Positions 1 to 7,676 of a stretch of DNA of 25,729 bases are shown here, piece by piece. A model generated the notes under the pieces. That model had not been told where the DNA came from. It searched no databases and worked only from the letters and a program-made list of their open reading frames with translations. The translations under genes were made by a program, and so were the position numbers. Source of the stretch: Syntrophus sp034006265 (GTDB lineage Bacteria > Desulfobacterota > Syntrophia > Syntrophales > Syntrophaceae). The stretch spans positions 1 to 25,729 of the forward strand of contig JAVETB010000038.1 of assembly GCA_034006265.1 (NCBI GenBank), read 5' to 3'. Within the stretch, counting starts at the first letter, position 1, and each line of letters starts with the position of its first letter.

Positions 1-6
1 TATGTT

Positions 7-1227
7 GTGAAACGCAGTTTCAATAGTCTTATAACGACAGGAATTGTTGCCGTTGTGTTAACTGTTATTGTAAGTCTTCTTTACTGGCCTGTCTGGGGCT
101 GGATATCCAAAGCCGTTATTCTGGCGTTCGGGGCTCCGGGGCTCCAGGAGGTAGATCCCAAGACATACAACAAGTATCTTCAGTGTTTTGCCGAGGCCAC
201 CTTCTTCTGGATGTGCATCAACGCGTGGATCTGGCAGGCCCTGGTCTTCGGCGGTTACGGGAAATATTCCGTAACACAGCGCCAGCCTGGTGCCGGTCTC
301 TGGTATTCCGCCGTCGGTCTGCTGGTCGGCCTGATCGGTTTTTTTGTCATTGTGGGATTTTCCGGCCTCTGGTGGCATCCCTTCAGCTTTGCCATTCTGT
401 TTACACCTCAGAATGCCGATGAAGTCAAACTGGCCATTGAAGGATGGGAAGCCAGCAACTTCTATGCGCTTCCGGTCATCCTGGCCAACATCGGCTATGC
501 GGCGCTGTTCCACAAATGGCCCTTTGCCGGAAACATCAAGGCCCCCTGGGACAGCGTCGGCGCCTGGTCGCTGAGCTCCTACTTCTGCCTGCTGGTGTGG
601 TTTGCGATCATCATTCCCAGCTTCTTTTTTCATCTGGATCTCAACGGGCATCATGTCGTATCCAAGCCCATGGGCTCCTGGCCGACCTTTGTGGCCTACG
701 CCCAGTGCTTCATCTGGTTCTTCCTGATTCCGGCCGAGGGCGGCGAGCATTATCCCATGAAACTGTTCGCCAAGAAGCAGCCCTGGATGGGAATCATCGG
801 TCTCATCATTACCTGGCTCGGCGCCTTTGCCATGCTGTACGTGGTGCGGGCTATCGTCAATCCGCTGAACCTGATGCCGGGAGCGCCGCCGGACGTTCCG
901 GTTGCATCCGTAGCGCTGTCCATTGTCATCGCGACGCTGCTTTGGCATCATGTCTTTGACGATTGGCCAACGGCAGCCATGGTCCCGAATCCGGCCGCCC
1001 GCATCCTGACCCGGATCGCCATCTGGTGGGTCATTGGCCTCGCTTACGGCATCATCTGGGTGAAAATTTTCAAAATGGTCCCCTACGCCGGCACCGACAT
1101 GGGGATGGGCTACCCGGTCATGGGCGTCCTGGCAGGCCAGTTCGTCTGGCTCATGGCGTTCCTGTACTACAACACCTTCTTCGACAAGTGGCCACTGGTC
1201 AGGAAAGTGCCTGCGGGCAAACAATAG
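7..1227 (+). CDS. Multi-spanning membrane protein, function unknown
   Basis: This is a hydrophobic protein of about 406 residues with roughly ten membrane segments, the first at residues 8-30 and the last at about 365-388. It is rich in Trp and Phe, and several loops contain HxW or KWP patterns (for example near residues 167-171 and 392-396). I do not recognise a transporter signature or a cofactor motif. The start is taken as GTG at base 7, which gives a plausible positively charged N-terminus before the first membrane segment. The reading frame stays open to the window edge, so the true start may lie upstream and no ribosome binding site can be judged. The gene ends at a strong hairpin terminator shared with the convergent hydrolase gene. 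The membrane location is well supported; a substrate or role would be guesswork. Confidence 0.75.
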   Translation: MKRSFNSLITTGIVAVVLTVIVSLLYWPVWGWISKAVILAFGAPGLQEVDPKTYNKYLQCFAEATFFWMCINAWIWQALVFGGYGKYSVTQRQPGAGLWYSAVGLLVGLIGFFVIVGFSGLWWHPFSFAILFTPQNADEVKLAIEGWEASNFYALPVILANIGYAALFHKWPFAGNIKAPWDSVGAWSLSSYFCLLVWFAIIIPSFFFHLDLNGHHVVSKPMGSWPTFVAYAQCFIWFFLIPAEGGEHYPMKLFAKKQPWMGIIGLIITWLGAFAMLYVVRAIVNPLNLMPGAPPDVPVASVALSIVIATLLWHHVFDDWPTAAMVPNPAARILTRIAIWWVIGLAYGIIWVKIFKMVPYAGTDMGMGYPVMGVLAGQFVWLMAFLYYNTFFDKWPLVRKVPAGKQ

Positions 1228-1282
1228 GATGCTTTGCTGATCGGACAAGCGTCCGGCCGCATTTCATAATCCATTAATTTTT

Positions 1283-1334
1283 AAAGGCGCCTGCTTTCAG
1301 GGATCTGAGAAGCTCTGAAGACAGGCGCCTTTTT
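1283..1334. terminator. Bidirectional rho-independent terminator
   Basis: An 11-bp perfect stem (1283-1293 pairing with 1322-1332) is flanked by A's on the left and a T run on the right, with a smaller inner stem in the loop. It lies between two convergent genes and can serve both. Confidence 0.85.
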
Positions 1335-1357
1335 ACATCATCTCCATGTCCTGTGCT

Positions 1358-1915
1358 TCATAAGGTCTTTTGGAAATCGGCAAGGCTCATAACCTGAAGC
1401 AGGGGGTAAAGCGGGGTTTTTCTGAGAAGGTAGAGAACCCGATCCCGGGTCTCTGGAAAGCGGGAGGCAATGCAGTCGTCAAGCACGATGACATGAAAAT
1501 CATGGCAGACGGCGTCATAGGCCGTGCTGAGAACGCAGACCTCGGTGGAAACCCCTCCGATGACAACCGTATCCACTCCCAGCTTCCTCAAGATGGTGGC
1601 GAGCTCCGTCTTGAAAAAAGCGCTGAAACGGGGCTTTTCCACGATCAGGTCACCATCTTCAGGCTTCAGTTCGCTGATGACCTTCGCTCCCGGCGTTCCC
1701 TGAATCGCATGGGGATTCATCCGGGACTGAAAGAGAAAACAGTCCGGCGATAGCGCATCGTTGGAGTAAATGACGGGGATGGCTTTCTCCCGGCAGAGCC
1801 GGATCAATTTCTGAAGATTGGGGATGATTTTGATGCCTTCTTCACCCATGGGAAGGGGACCATCCATCCGGATGAAGTCTTCCAGCATGTCGGAAAGGAT
1901 TAGCGCCTGCTTCAT
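1358..1915 (-). CDS. Isochorismatase-family cysteine hydrolase
   Basis: This 185-residue protein has the isochorismatase/nicotinamidase alpha/beta fold. The expected catalytic triad is visible as Asp9 (in the LSDM segment after strand 1), Lys94 (in VEKPRFSAF) and Cys127 (in GGVSTEVCV, with the cis-peptide bond expected just before it). The family cleaves amide or vinyl-ether bonds of small molecules such as nicotinamide, N-carbamoylsarcosine or isochorismate. The metal-site histidine pattern of classical nicotinamidase is not obvious, so the substrate cannot be named. The gene stands alone on the minus strand, convergent with the membrane protein gene and sharing its terminator. The ATG start has no strong Shine-Dalgarno sequence. 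Length is normal for the family. Family call firm, substrate unknown. Confidence 0.85.
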   Translation of the reverse strand: MKQALILSDMLEDFIRMDGPLPMGEEGIKIIPNLQKLIRLCREKAIPVIYSNDALSPDCFLFQSRMNPHAIQGTPGAKVISELKPEDGDLIVEKPRFSAFFKTELATILRKLGVDTVVIGGVSTEVCVLSTAYDAVCHDFHVIVLDDCIASRFPETRDRVLYLLRKTPLYPLLQVMSLADFQKTL

Positions 1916-2279
1916 CTATTCACCGAAAAGTAATTGATTTCACGGATGATTTCTCCTCCGTGGGCCGAATATAGAGAAGCCCGGCATAGGTGTCAATGGT
2001 TTTTCTTCCGATGGCACGCAGCGGAGCCTGATGGCAGTGGCGTCCGCCGCCCGGCTTCAGGTTCTAGTTCCCCTTGACCGGAAGAGCGGTTCATGCGATA
2101 AAAAACAAAAATGCAAATAACTTATTCCACTTCCAGGCGATAGGCTCGATGCGGGTCCACAGACCGGGGGGCATTCGGAGGTTGTACAAAGACGTATGCC
2201 GGATCCCGATCAGGGGATTTTTCCGTGCGGGGTGAATTGAACCCGGTTCTTGAAGCGGAATAAAAGAACAGGAGATGCC
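1916..2279. other. Divergent intergenic region, no gene seen
   Basis: This stretch separates the minus-strand hydrolase from the plus-strand PilZ gene and should contain both promoters. A 6-bp hairpin (about 1941-1962) and an A-rich patch near 2098-2115 are visible. I could not find a convincing -35/-10 pair or RNA motif. Confidence 0.4.
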
Positions 2280-2642
2280 ATGGGAGAAAGGCAGTTTTCC
2301 CGGATTGCTTTTGACCGTCACGTCACCCTTAAAATCGGCGATTCCGCAAGTCCGGCAGAAATCGAGAATATCAGCCTTAAGGGTGCGTTGTTGAAAACGG
2401 GGCGTCCATTCAACCTTCAGGATGTCGTGATTCTTGAACTCCCGTTGTCGGGAGAACCCGATCCCCGGGTCCTGACGATTGAGGGGACCGTGGTCCGTTG
2501 TGAACAAAACAAGGCGGCAGTCCATTTCACCCGTATGGATCCGGATTCTTTTGTTCTCCTGAAGAACATCATGGCGTACAACCAGGGGGATGAGGCCATA
2601 GTTCGGGGCGAACTGGCGGATTATCTTTCCGGTAAGGGCTAA
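2280..2642 (+). CDS. PilZ-domain protein
   Basis: A single-domain protein of 120 residues. The two cyclic-di-GMP binding motifs of PilZ domains are present: RxxxR at residues 4-8 (R-Q-F-S-R) and (D/N)xSxxG at residues 30-35 (N-I-S-L-K-G), followed by the beta-barrel pattern. Such proteins bind c-di-GMP and relay it to motility, polysaccharide or other targets. No effector domain is attached, so the target is unknown. The start is ATG 2280, preceded by AGGAG with a 5-nt spacer; an in-frame TTG at 2250 lacks such a site. The gene is followed after 30 nt by ridA on the same strand and may be cotranscribed, although a functional link is not evident. Confidence 0.85.
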   Translation: MGERQFSRIAFDRHVTLKIGDSASPAEIENISLKGALLKTGRPFNLQDVVILELPLSGEPDPRVLTIEGTVVRCEQNKAAVHFTRMDPDSFVLLKNIMAYNQGDEAIVRGELADYLSGKG

Positions 2643-2672
2643 CCGTTCATCTGGGAGGTGACCAGAGGAAAC

Positions 2673-3059
2673 ATGGAAAAGAAATGGGTGAACACCAGGG
2701 AAGCTCCCCTGCCGGTCGGACCCTATGCGCAGGCGGTGAAGGCGGGCGGATTCCTTTTCGTCTCCGGACAGATCCCGGTGGATGCTCGGACCGGGCAACT
2801 GTCGACGGGGCCTTTTGCCGAACAGGCCGGGAAGGCCCTTGACAATCTGGCGGTCGTCCTGAAGGGGGGAGGCGCCAGTCTGGACTCCGTCGTCAAGGTC
2901 ACCGTCTATCTGTCCGATATGGCAAACTTTAATGAATTCAACACGGTGTATATCACCTATTTCGAAAACTCCCGCCCCGCCAGGTCCTGTATTGCCGTCC
3001 GGGAACTGCCCAAGGGGGCCCTGGTGGAAATCGAAGCAGTCGCCCTCTGCGAGGATTGA
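2673..3059 (+). CDS. ridA: RidA family enamine/imine deaminase
   Basis: A 128-residue protein of the YjgF/YER057c/UK114 family, which hydrolyses reactive 2-aminoacrylate and related enamines to ketoacids, protecting PLP enzymes. Visible signatures are GPYAQAV near residue 17, the FVSGQIPVD strand, and the C-terminal motif with the catalytic arginine (RSCIAVRELPKGALVEIE). The family acts as a trimer. The start is ATG 2673 with AGAGGA a few bases before it; an in-frame GTG at 2658 would add five residues without a better site. The stop codon overlaps the next gene by one base (TGATG), which implies translational coupling with the CcdA-like gene, an unusual partner. Length and motifs are complete. 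Confidence 0.92.
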   Translation: MEKKWVNTREAPLPVGPYAQAVKAGGFLFVSGQIPVDARTGQLSTGPFAEQAGKALDNLAVVLKGGGASLDSVVKVTVYLSDMANFNEFNTVYITYFENSRPARSCIAVRELPKGALVEIEAVALCED

Positions 3060-3775
3060 TGATGGAATCTTTCCTGGGCGGTTTGAGCGGCTACATTGCA
3101 GATTCCCTGTTTGCAGCTTACCTGGCCGCCTATCTTGGCGGAGTGCTCATCAGTTTCACCCCCTGCGTCTACCCGGTCATGCCGGTCGTGATCGCCTACA
3201 TCGGCGCTCAGGGCTCACAGTCCCGGGCTCGGGCGTTTTTTCTTTCCCTGGCCTATGTGCTGGGACTGGCCCTGACCTATGCGGTTCTCGGCGGCGTTTC
3301 CGCGTTGACGGGCCAGTTGTTTGGCGGATTCCAGAACAGCTTCCTGACGTCCTTTCTCGTGGCCAATGTCTGTATTTTCATGGGGCTGGCCATGCTGGAT
3401 GTTTTTTCGATTTCCATCCGGATTCCCGGGTTTATGGCCCGATCGGAAAAGGGCATCCTGAGCAGCGGCATTCTGGGAAGTCTCGTGATCGGTATTACCT
3501 CGGGCCTTCTGGTAGGCCCCTGTTCGGCGCCGGTCTTTTCCGTGCTGCTCGCTTATGTGGCTAGCCGGCAGAACGTCTTTTTCGGCATGAGCCTCCTGTT
3601 TGTCTTTGCCCTGGGCATGGGAACGCTGCTTCTTGCCGTCGGTTCCTTTGCCGGGTTGCTGACCGGCCTGCCCAAATCAGGTCTTTGGATGGTACGGATC
3701 AAACAGGGCTGTGGCTGGCTCCTTCTGGCCACGGGCGAATATTTCCTGATCAAGGCCGGCGGGGCGCTGGTTTAA
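3059..3775 (+). CDS. CcdA/DsbD-type thiol electron-transfer membrane protein
   Basis: A protein of about 238 residues with six membrane segments and the two hallmark half-motifs of the DsbD transmembrane/CcdA family: TPCVYP (Cys36) near the start and GPCSAP in the fourth hydrophobic block. These cysteines carry electrons from cytoplasmic thioredoxin across the membrane to periplasmic thioredoxin-like proteins, for cytochrome c maturation or disulfide isomerase reduction. The adjacent thioredoxin-like lipoprotein is the natural acceptor, and the DsbC-like protein opposite may be a second. ATG 3059 overlaps the ridA stop; ATG 3062 is one codon later and better spaced (7 nt) from the GAGG at 3051-3054, so either may be used. 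No periplasmic DsbD domains are fused, so this is the short CcdA form. Confidence 0.88.
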   Translation: MMESFLGGLSGYIADSLFAAYLAAYLGGVLISFTPCVYPVMPVVIAYIGAQGSQSRARAFFLSLAYVLGLALTYAVLGGVSALTGQLFGGFQNSFLTSFLVANVCIFMGLAMLDVFSISIRIPGFMARSEKGILSSGILGSLVIGITSGLLVGPCSAPVFSVLLAYVASRQNVFFGMSLLFVFALGMGTLLLAVGSFAGLLTGLPKSGLWMVRIKQGCGWLLLATGEYFLIKAGGALV

Positions 3776-3808
3776 TTCTCACGAATGGATGCAGGAGCAT
3801 TGAACACC

Positions 3809-4342
3809 ATGAAACTTGTACGGATTATTCCCGTTATCGTCGGACTGTCCCTGGTGGTTTTCTCTCTGGCAGGCTGCCTGGAGTCTTCCGACCAGGGAGA
3901 AAAAGGATCGAAGCAAAGCCTGCCTCAAGTCGAAGGCGTCGAAGCGCCGGATTTTGAACTCCCCGATCTGGAGGGGAGATCGTTCCGCCTGAGCCAACAT
4001 CGAGGCAAACCCGTTCTCCTGATCTTCAGCACCACCTGGTGCCCCCATTGCCGTTCCGACGTTCCTCGCCTGCGGGAAATCTCCGCCAACTACGGTTCGC
4101 GCGGCCTGGAGGTGGTTCAAATCTTCATTCAGGAATCGTCGCAGAAGGTTTCATCCTTTGCCCGTCAATCCCAGATTCCTTACCGCGTCCTGCTGGATAA
4201 GCGGGGAGAGGTCGCTGATACCTACGGCGTTCGCGGGGTGCCCGATATGATCCTCCTGGATCGTAACGGTCGACTTGTTTGTCGCCGCTGCCCGGATCTC
4301 GAAGCTTCCCTGAACGGCCTGTTCGCGAAGCAGCCGGATTAG
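3809..4342 (+). CDS. TlpA/ResA-like thioredoxin-fold lipoprotein
   Basis: A 177-residue protein. A lipoprotein signal covers residues 1-22 with an LAGC lipobox, so Cys23 should be lipidated and the protein anchored facing the periplasm. A short flexible linker precedes a TlpA/ResA-type redoxin domain. That domain has an AlkC/TSA-style start (APDFELPDLEG), the active site WCPHC (Cys78, Cys81), and the cis-proline region GVRGVPDMILLD. Such proteins reduce periplasmic disulfides, often for cytochrome c maturation. The gene lies 33 nt after the CcdA-like gene, which fits as electron donor. ATG 3809 is chosen because it gives a proper signal peptide; AGGAG lies 11 nt upstream, a little far. An in-frame ATG at 3785 would add eight residues ahead of the signal. 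Confidence 0.88.
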   Translation: MKLVRIIPVIVGLSLVVFSLAGCLESSDQGEKGSKQSLPQVEGVEAPDFELPDLEGRSFRLSQHRGKPVLLIFSTTWCPHCRSDVPRLREISANYGSRGLEVVQIFIQESSQKVSSFARQSQIPYRVLLDKRGEVADTYGVRGVPDMILLDRNGRLVCRRCPDLEASLNGLFAKQPD

Positions 4343-4349
4343 CAGGAAT

Positions 4350-4391
4350 GCAGGTGCCGGAAAGACGCTGTCCGCGGCTCCGGCCACCTGC
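4350..4391. terminator. Inverted repeat between convergent genes, possible terminator
   Basis: A 12-bp stem (4350-4361 with 4379-4391, one bulged base) lies between the convergent redoxin and DsbC-like genes. No T run follows on either strand, so intrinsic termination is uncertain. Confidence 0.35.
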
Positions 4392-4404
4392 CATTGAAGG
4401 GGAT

Positions 4405-5148
4405 CTATTTGGATTTCAGGAGATTTTCTATCTCGGCGATGTTGGCACCGAAAACCGCTGAATCCCCGATGAGAAAGAAAGGTGTGCCGGTCAATCCCAG
4501 CCGGGTGGCAACCTCCTTGTGCTTCCTGAGGGTTTCCTCCGCCCGGCTGTCCCTGCAGCGTTGGAATTTCATGTTGTCCAGCTTCCCCGTCATCGCTTCC
4601 TCGTAGGCTTTGCCCCAATCTTTGGCACAGAAGACATAAAGCGCCTTCGCCTCGGCATCCTTGTGGAAGGGAAGGGGATAGAAGAAGATATGACGGGTCA
4701 CATCCGTCCGTCCGGCAAAAAAGGCGGAGGCCTGGCGGCAGTAGGGACAATCCGGATCCGTGATTTCAATGACGCGATGCGGTCCCGTTCCGATCGTGAT
4801 CGCCGAATCCAGGGGCAGGTTTTTCGCCTTGGCCGCAATGAGTTCCCGAATCGTCTCCCGGGTCAGATTTTTTCCCTCCTTCGTAACGATTTCCCCGATA
4901 AGCAGGTAATCCGTTTCAGGGGCGTAATAGAGAATCTCATGGCCGACGATCACCTCGTAATCCCCTTTGATGGCCGTTTCCGAAATCCTTTCCGCCGGGA
5001 TCTGGGGGTAACTTTTTTTAAAGGCTTCATTCGGCGATCTTTCCGAGGCCAAAGCCTGCCCTCCCGGCAGCGCAAGGATCGAAAGAGCGATGAAGAGGAA
5101 GCCCCTGGTGAGGATTTTTGCCCTTCTGTATTTTCTATAACATTCCAT
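4405..5148 (-). CDS. dsbC: DsbC/DsbG-like periplasmic disulfide isomerase
   Basis: A 247-residue exported protein. A basic N-region and hydrophobic stretch (about residues 15-34, ending ALAS) form a signal peptide. A DsbC-type N-terminal dimerisation domain follows (about 40-110, with the GDYEVIVGHEILYY and LLIGEIV patterns). The thioredoxin-fold domain then has active site CPYC (Cys134, Cys137) and a cis-proline loop TGTPFF. The protein should shuffle wrong disulfides in periplasmic proteins and needs to be kept reduced by a DsbD/CcdA-type protein; one is encoded just across on the other strand. The ATG at 5148 has only a weak, distant AAGGA. The gene converges on the redoxin lipoprotein and diverges from thiM. 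DsbG or a specialised paralogue cannot be excluded. Confidence 0.85.
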   Translation of the reverse strand: MECYRKYRRAKILTRGFLFIALSILALPGGQALASERSPNEAFKKSYPQIPAERISETAIKGDYEVIVGHEILYYAPETDYLLIGEIVTKEGKNLTRETIRELIAAKAKNLPLDSAITIGTGPHRVIEITDPDCPYCRQASAFFAGRTDVTRHIFFYPLPFHKDAEAKALYVFCAKDWGKAYEEAMTGKLDNMKFQRCRDSRAEETLRKHKEVATRLGLTGTPFFLIGDSAVFGANIAEIENLLKSK

Positions 5149-5291
5149 GAGGTTTTAAGATTCCTTTCTTTTCTCGAAGAAAAAACATTGATCGCCGCTG
5201 AAAGTCAAGGGACAATTCCCCCTTGCAAGGGGTAGCGGCCGAAGATAAGATGCCCCTCGTCTTTTCAGCAGCGGGAAGGAGAAGGGAAATC

Positions 5292-6107
5292 ATGGTGATT
5301 ACCCCTGAAAATACCTGGGGAGCGGTCTCAGCCATTCGCGCTCAGACCCCTTTGATCCACAATATCACGAATTATGTTGTGATGAACAGCACCGCCAACG
5401 CCCTGTTGGCCCTCGGCGCCTCGCCCGTCATGGCCCATGCCCGTGAGGAAGTGGAAGAGATGGTCAGCGCCGCGTCGGCCCTGGTGATCAACATAGGAAC
5501 GCTCAGCCCGCCCTGGGTCGAGGCTATGGCCATCGCGGCACGGAAGGCCGCCGAACGGCGGATTCCCATTGTGCTGGACCCGGTCGGAGCCGGGGCCACG
5601 TCATATCGGACCCGGACCGTCCGGAAGCTCCTGGATACGGTTGCCCCGACGATCATCCGGGGCAATGCCTCTGAAATTCTGGCGTTGGCGGACGCTGAAC
5701 CGGCGAGGACCAGGGGGGTTGACGCCACGGAACATTCAAGCCGCGCCGTCGAGGCCGCCCGCAGGATGAGCGGACGCTATGGGAGTACGATCTGCATCAG
5801 CGGGGAGACGGATTTCATTGTGGGCAGGCAGGTGCTTCTGGGGATCAAAAACGGCCATCCCCTGATGGCCCGGGTGACCGGGCTTGGGTGCACGGCCTCC
5901 GCCCTCTGCGGCGCCTTTGCAGCCGTGAACCCGTCCTTTGCCCTGGCTGCGGCGCAGGCCATGGCGGTCATGGGCGTTGCCGGCGAAATGGCTGCGGAAA
6001 TCTCCCCCGGTCCGGGAAGCCTGCAGCTTCACTTCCTGGACATCCTTTATCGTCTGACCGAGGAAGACCTTTTCCGTCGAATGCGGGCCTTGCCGGGAGC
6101 CGGATGA
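5292..6107 (+). CDS. thiM: Hydroxyethylthiazole kinase
   Basis: A 271-residue protein of the ribokinase-like ThiM family, which phosphorylates 4-methyl-5-(2-hydroxyethyl)thiazole with ATP in thiazole salvage. Recognisable stretches are PLIHNITNYVVMN near the N-terminus, PIVLDPVGAGATS in the middle, GNASEILAL, and VTGLGCTASAL, which carries the anion-hole glycines and the catalytic cysteine. The start ATG 5292 is preceded by purine-rich AGGAGAAGGG; a longer open frame upstream from 5223 adds no conserved residues. The stop overlaps the thiE start (ATGA), so the two are translationally coupled. I looked for a TPP riboswitch in the 143-bp leader and did not see one; only a short GC palindrome (5219-5232) is present. 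Confidence 0.95.
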   Translation: MVITPENTWGAVSAIRAQTPLIHNITNYVVMNSTANALLALGASPVMAHAREEVEEMVSAASALVINIGTLSPPWVEAMAIAARKAAERRIPIVLDPVGAGATSYRTRTVRKLLDTVAPTIIRGNASEILALADAEPARTRGVDATEHSSRAVEAARRMSGRYGSTICISGETDFIVGRQVLLGIKNGHPLMARVTGLGCTASALCGAFAAVNPSFALAAAQAMAVMGVAGEMAAEISPGPGSLQLHFLDILYRLTEEDLFRRMRALPGAG

Positions 6108-6796
6108 TGGAGCGACCTTTTGCCGCCCGGAGAAAAACCGATGGATTGTACCTCGTCACGGACCGCAGCCTGTGCGGCCGAAGAAGTCTTGAAGAGGTCG
6201 TTTCAATGGCCGTAAAAGGCGGTGCGGCCTGGGTCCAGCTCCGGGAAAAGGATTTGGCCACGCGCCTCTTTGTTGAGGCGGCCAGACGCCTGAAAGCGTT
6301 CCTCTTCCCTCTCGGGGTTCCTCTGATCATCAACGACCGGCTTGATGTCGTCCTGGCCTCTGAAGCGGACGGAATCCACATCGGCCAGGAGGATATGCCC
6401 TATGAAATGGCCCGCCGGCTGCTGGGGCCTAAGGCCATCATCGGCCTCTCCGTGGAATCCTGGGAAGACGTGGTGCAGGCCCAATCCCTGGACGTCGATT
6501 ATCTCGGCGTCAGTCCCGTTTTTGCCACACCCACCAAAATGGATACCAAAGAACCCTGGGGCTTGGAGGGCCTGGCGCGGATCCGGGCGTTTTCCCGGCA
6601 TTTCCTCGTCGCCATCGGTGGAATTTCCCACGAAAATGCCGGCTCGGTCATCCTGGCCGGAGCTGACCGGATCGCCGTGGTGTCGGCAATCTGTGCGGCA
6701 TCGGATCCCTTCAGGGCCGCCAGGGATCTCTGCCATGACATTGTTGAGGCGCAGGAAAAGGCGGAACCGTCCGGAACACAGCGGGAGCGCCCTTAA
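6104..6796 (+). CDS. thiE: Thiamine-phosphate synthase
   Basis: A 230-residue TIM-barrel enzyme that joins HMP pyrophosphate and thiazole phosphate to give thiamine phosphate. Family motifs appear in order: GLYLVTDR, GGAAWVQLREKD, LIINDRLDVVLASEADGIHI, YLGVSPVFATPTK, VAIGGI and the C-terminal phosphate-binding GADRIAVVSAI. ATG 6104 overlaps the thiM stop as ATGA; a second ATG follows at 6107, and GGGAG lies 4-7 nt upstream of the two. Pairing ThiM with ThiE indicates thiazole salvage joined to coupling. No thiC, thiD or thiG is seen here. A HAD-like gene follows 25 nt downstream. Confidence 0.95.
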   Translation: MMERPFAARRKTDGLYLVTDRSLCGRRSLEEVVSMAVKGGAAWVQLREKDLATRLFVEAARRLKAFLFPLGVPLIINDRLDVVLASEADGIHIGQEDMPYEMARRLLGPKAIIGLSVESWEDVVQAQSLDVDYLGVSPVFATPTKMDTKEPWGLEGLARIRAFSRHFLVAIGGISHENAGSVILAGADRIAVVSAICAASDPFRAARDLCHDIVEAQEKAEPSGTQRERP

Positions 6797-6821
6797 CTTT
6801 TTTGCGCAGGTTTTGAATCGC

Positions 6822-7658
6822 ATGAAACCGCACAAGCTGATTCTTTTGGACTATTCGGGGACGCTGAGCCTTCAGGCCGTTCTGTTCGGCCGGGGGGATT
6901 CTCTCCAGTCGGCGCTGGAGCAGAGCGGCCTTGCCCGTCTGGGCATCACGCCTTCCCGGCTCTGGGAGAAGATCATCAATCCGACCTGGGAGGAAGGCAG
7001 TACGACCCCGGTGGGCTACCGACGGATCATCTTGAGGCGCCTCCTGGAAGATGCCGAGGGGGCGTCTTGCAGCACCGGACCAGGGTTCGTTCCCGATTTG
7101 GAGAGGGCAGCGGAGGCCTTCGTGGATTCCTATCTCGCGGCATCCCGCATGGAGGACCCCTGGCGTCCTCTCCTCAGGAAGCTTGCGGATCAGCCGGGCC
7201 TCTGCACGGTCATTGCGACGGATCATTACGCGGAAGCCACGCCGATGATCCTGAGGTATCTTGAGGACTGGGAAATCCCCGCCGTTACCGCGAAGGAAGC
7301 CTTCGGACCGGAGTCGCCCGCCGCGCTCATCGTGGCCAATTCCGCGGACCTGGGGGCGCACAAAGACTCGCCGTACTTCTGGCAGTCATTGAAGTCCGGG
7401 CTTGGGCTGGATGTATTGAAGGATATTCTGCTCATTGATGATTTTGGCTTGAATGAGCACAGCGGTGATGCCTATGGTGACAGGACCCGGGTCGAACGGC
7501 GGCAGGAAGAGACGGCCCGCCTTCTCCGGGAGATTTTTTCCGTCGAGGCCCGCATTTTCCGCTTTTTTCCGGAATGGGGGAAGGGGCCGCCCGATTACGA
7601 GCAGCTCATGCGCCGGGTGGAATGTCTGGTGAATCAATTTCTGGAGTGGACAGGCTGA
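6822..7658 (+). CDS. HAD-like hydrolase of unknown substrate
   Basis: A 278-residue protein with the haloacid dehalogenase fold. Motif I is LLDYSGTLS with nucleophile Asp10, but the second acidic residue usual in phosphatases (DxD) is replaced by Ser12. Motif II is the IATDHY segment, where the strand ends in Thr. Motif IV is ILLIDDFGLNE with paired acidic residues. An alpha-helical cap lies between motifs I and II. The serine at the DxD position suggests either a non-phosphatase chemistry or a divergent member. The start ATG 6822 follows GCAGG by 11 nt; a TTG at 6813 is possible. The gene lies 25 nt after thiE, so a role in phosphate-ester turnover near thiamine is conceivable, but this is inference from position only. 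Confidence 0.65.
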   Translation: MKPHKLILLDYSGTLSLQAVLFGRGDSLQSALEQSGLARLGITPSRLWEKIINPTWEEGSTTPVGYRRIILRRLLEDAEGASCSTGPGFVPDLERAAEAFVDSYLAASRMEDPWRPLLRKLADQPGLCTVIATDHYAEATPMILRYLEDWEIPAVTAKEAFGPESPAALIVANSADLGAHKDSPYFWQSLKSGLGLDVLKDILLIDDFGLNEHSGDAYGDRTRVERRQEETARLLREIFSVEARIFRFFPEWGKGPPDYEQLMRRVECLVNQFLEWTG

Positions 7659-7676
7659 AAAAAACTTTTTTTTTCA
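7656..7676 (+). terminator. Weak A/T hairpin at the end of the thi gene cluster
   Basis: Just after the HAD-like gene, a run of A's and a run of nine T's (7666-7674) form an A/T-only hairpin. It resembles a terminator U-tract but lacks a GC stem. Confidence 0.3.

Noticed and set aside
2091..2798. Minus-strand open frame of 235 codons opposite PilZ and ridA
   Set aside because: It runs antisense to two well-recognised genes, its product matches nothing and it lacks a start context.
5149..5291. Possible TPP riboswitch upstream of thiM
   Set aside because: The conserved CUGAGA and ACC...GAACCUGAUC-type cores are absent; only a short palindrome is present.
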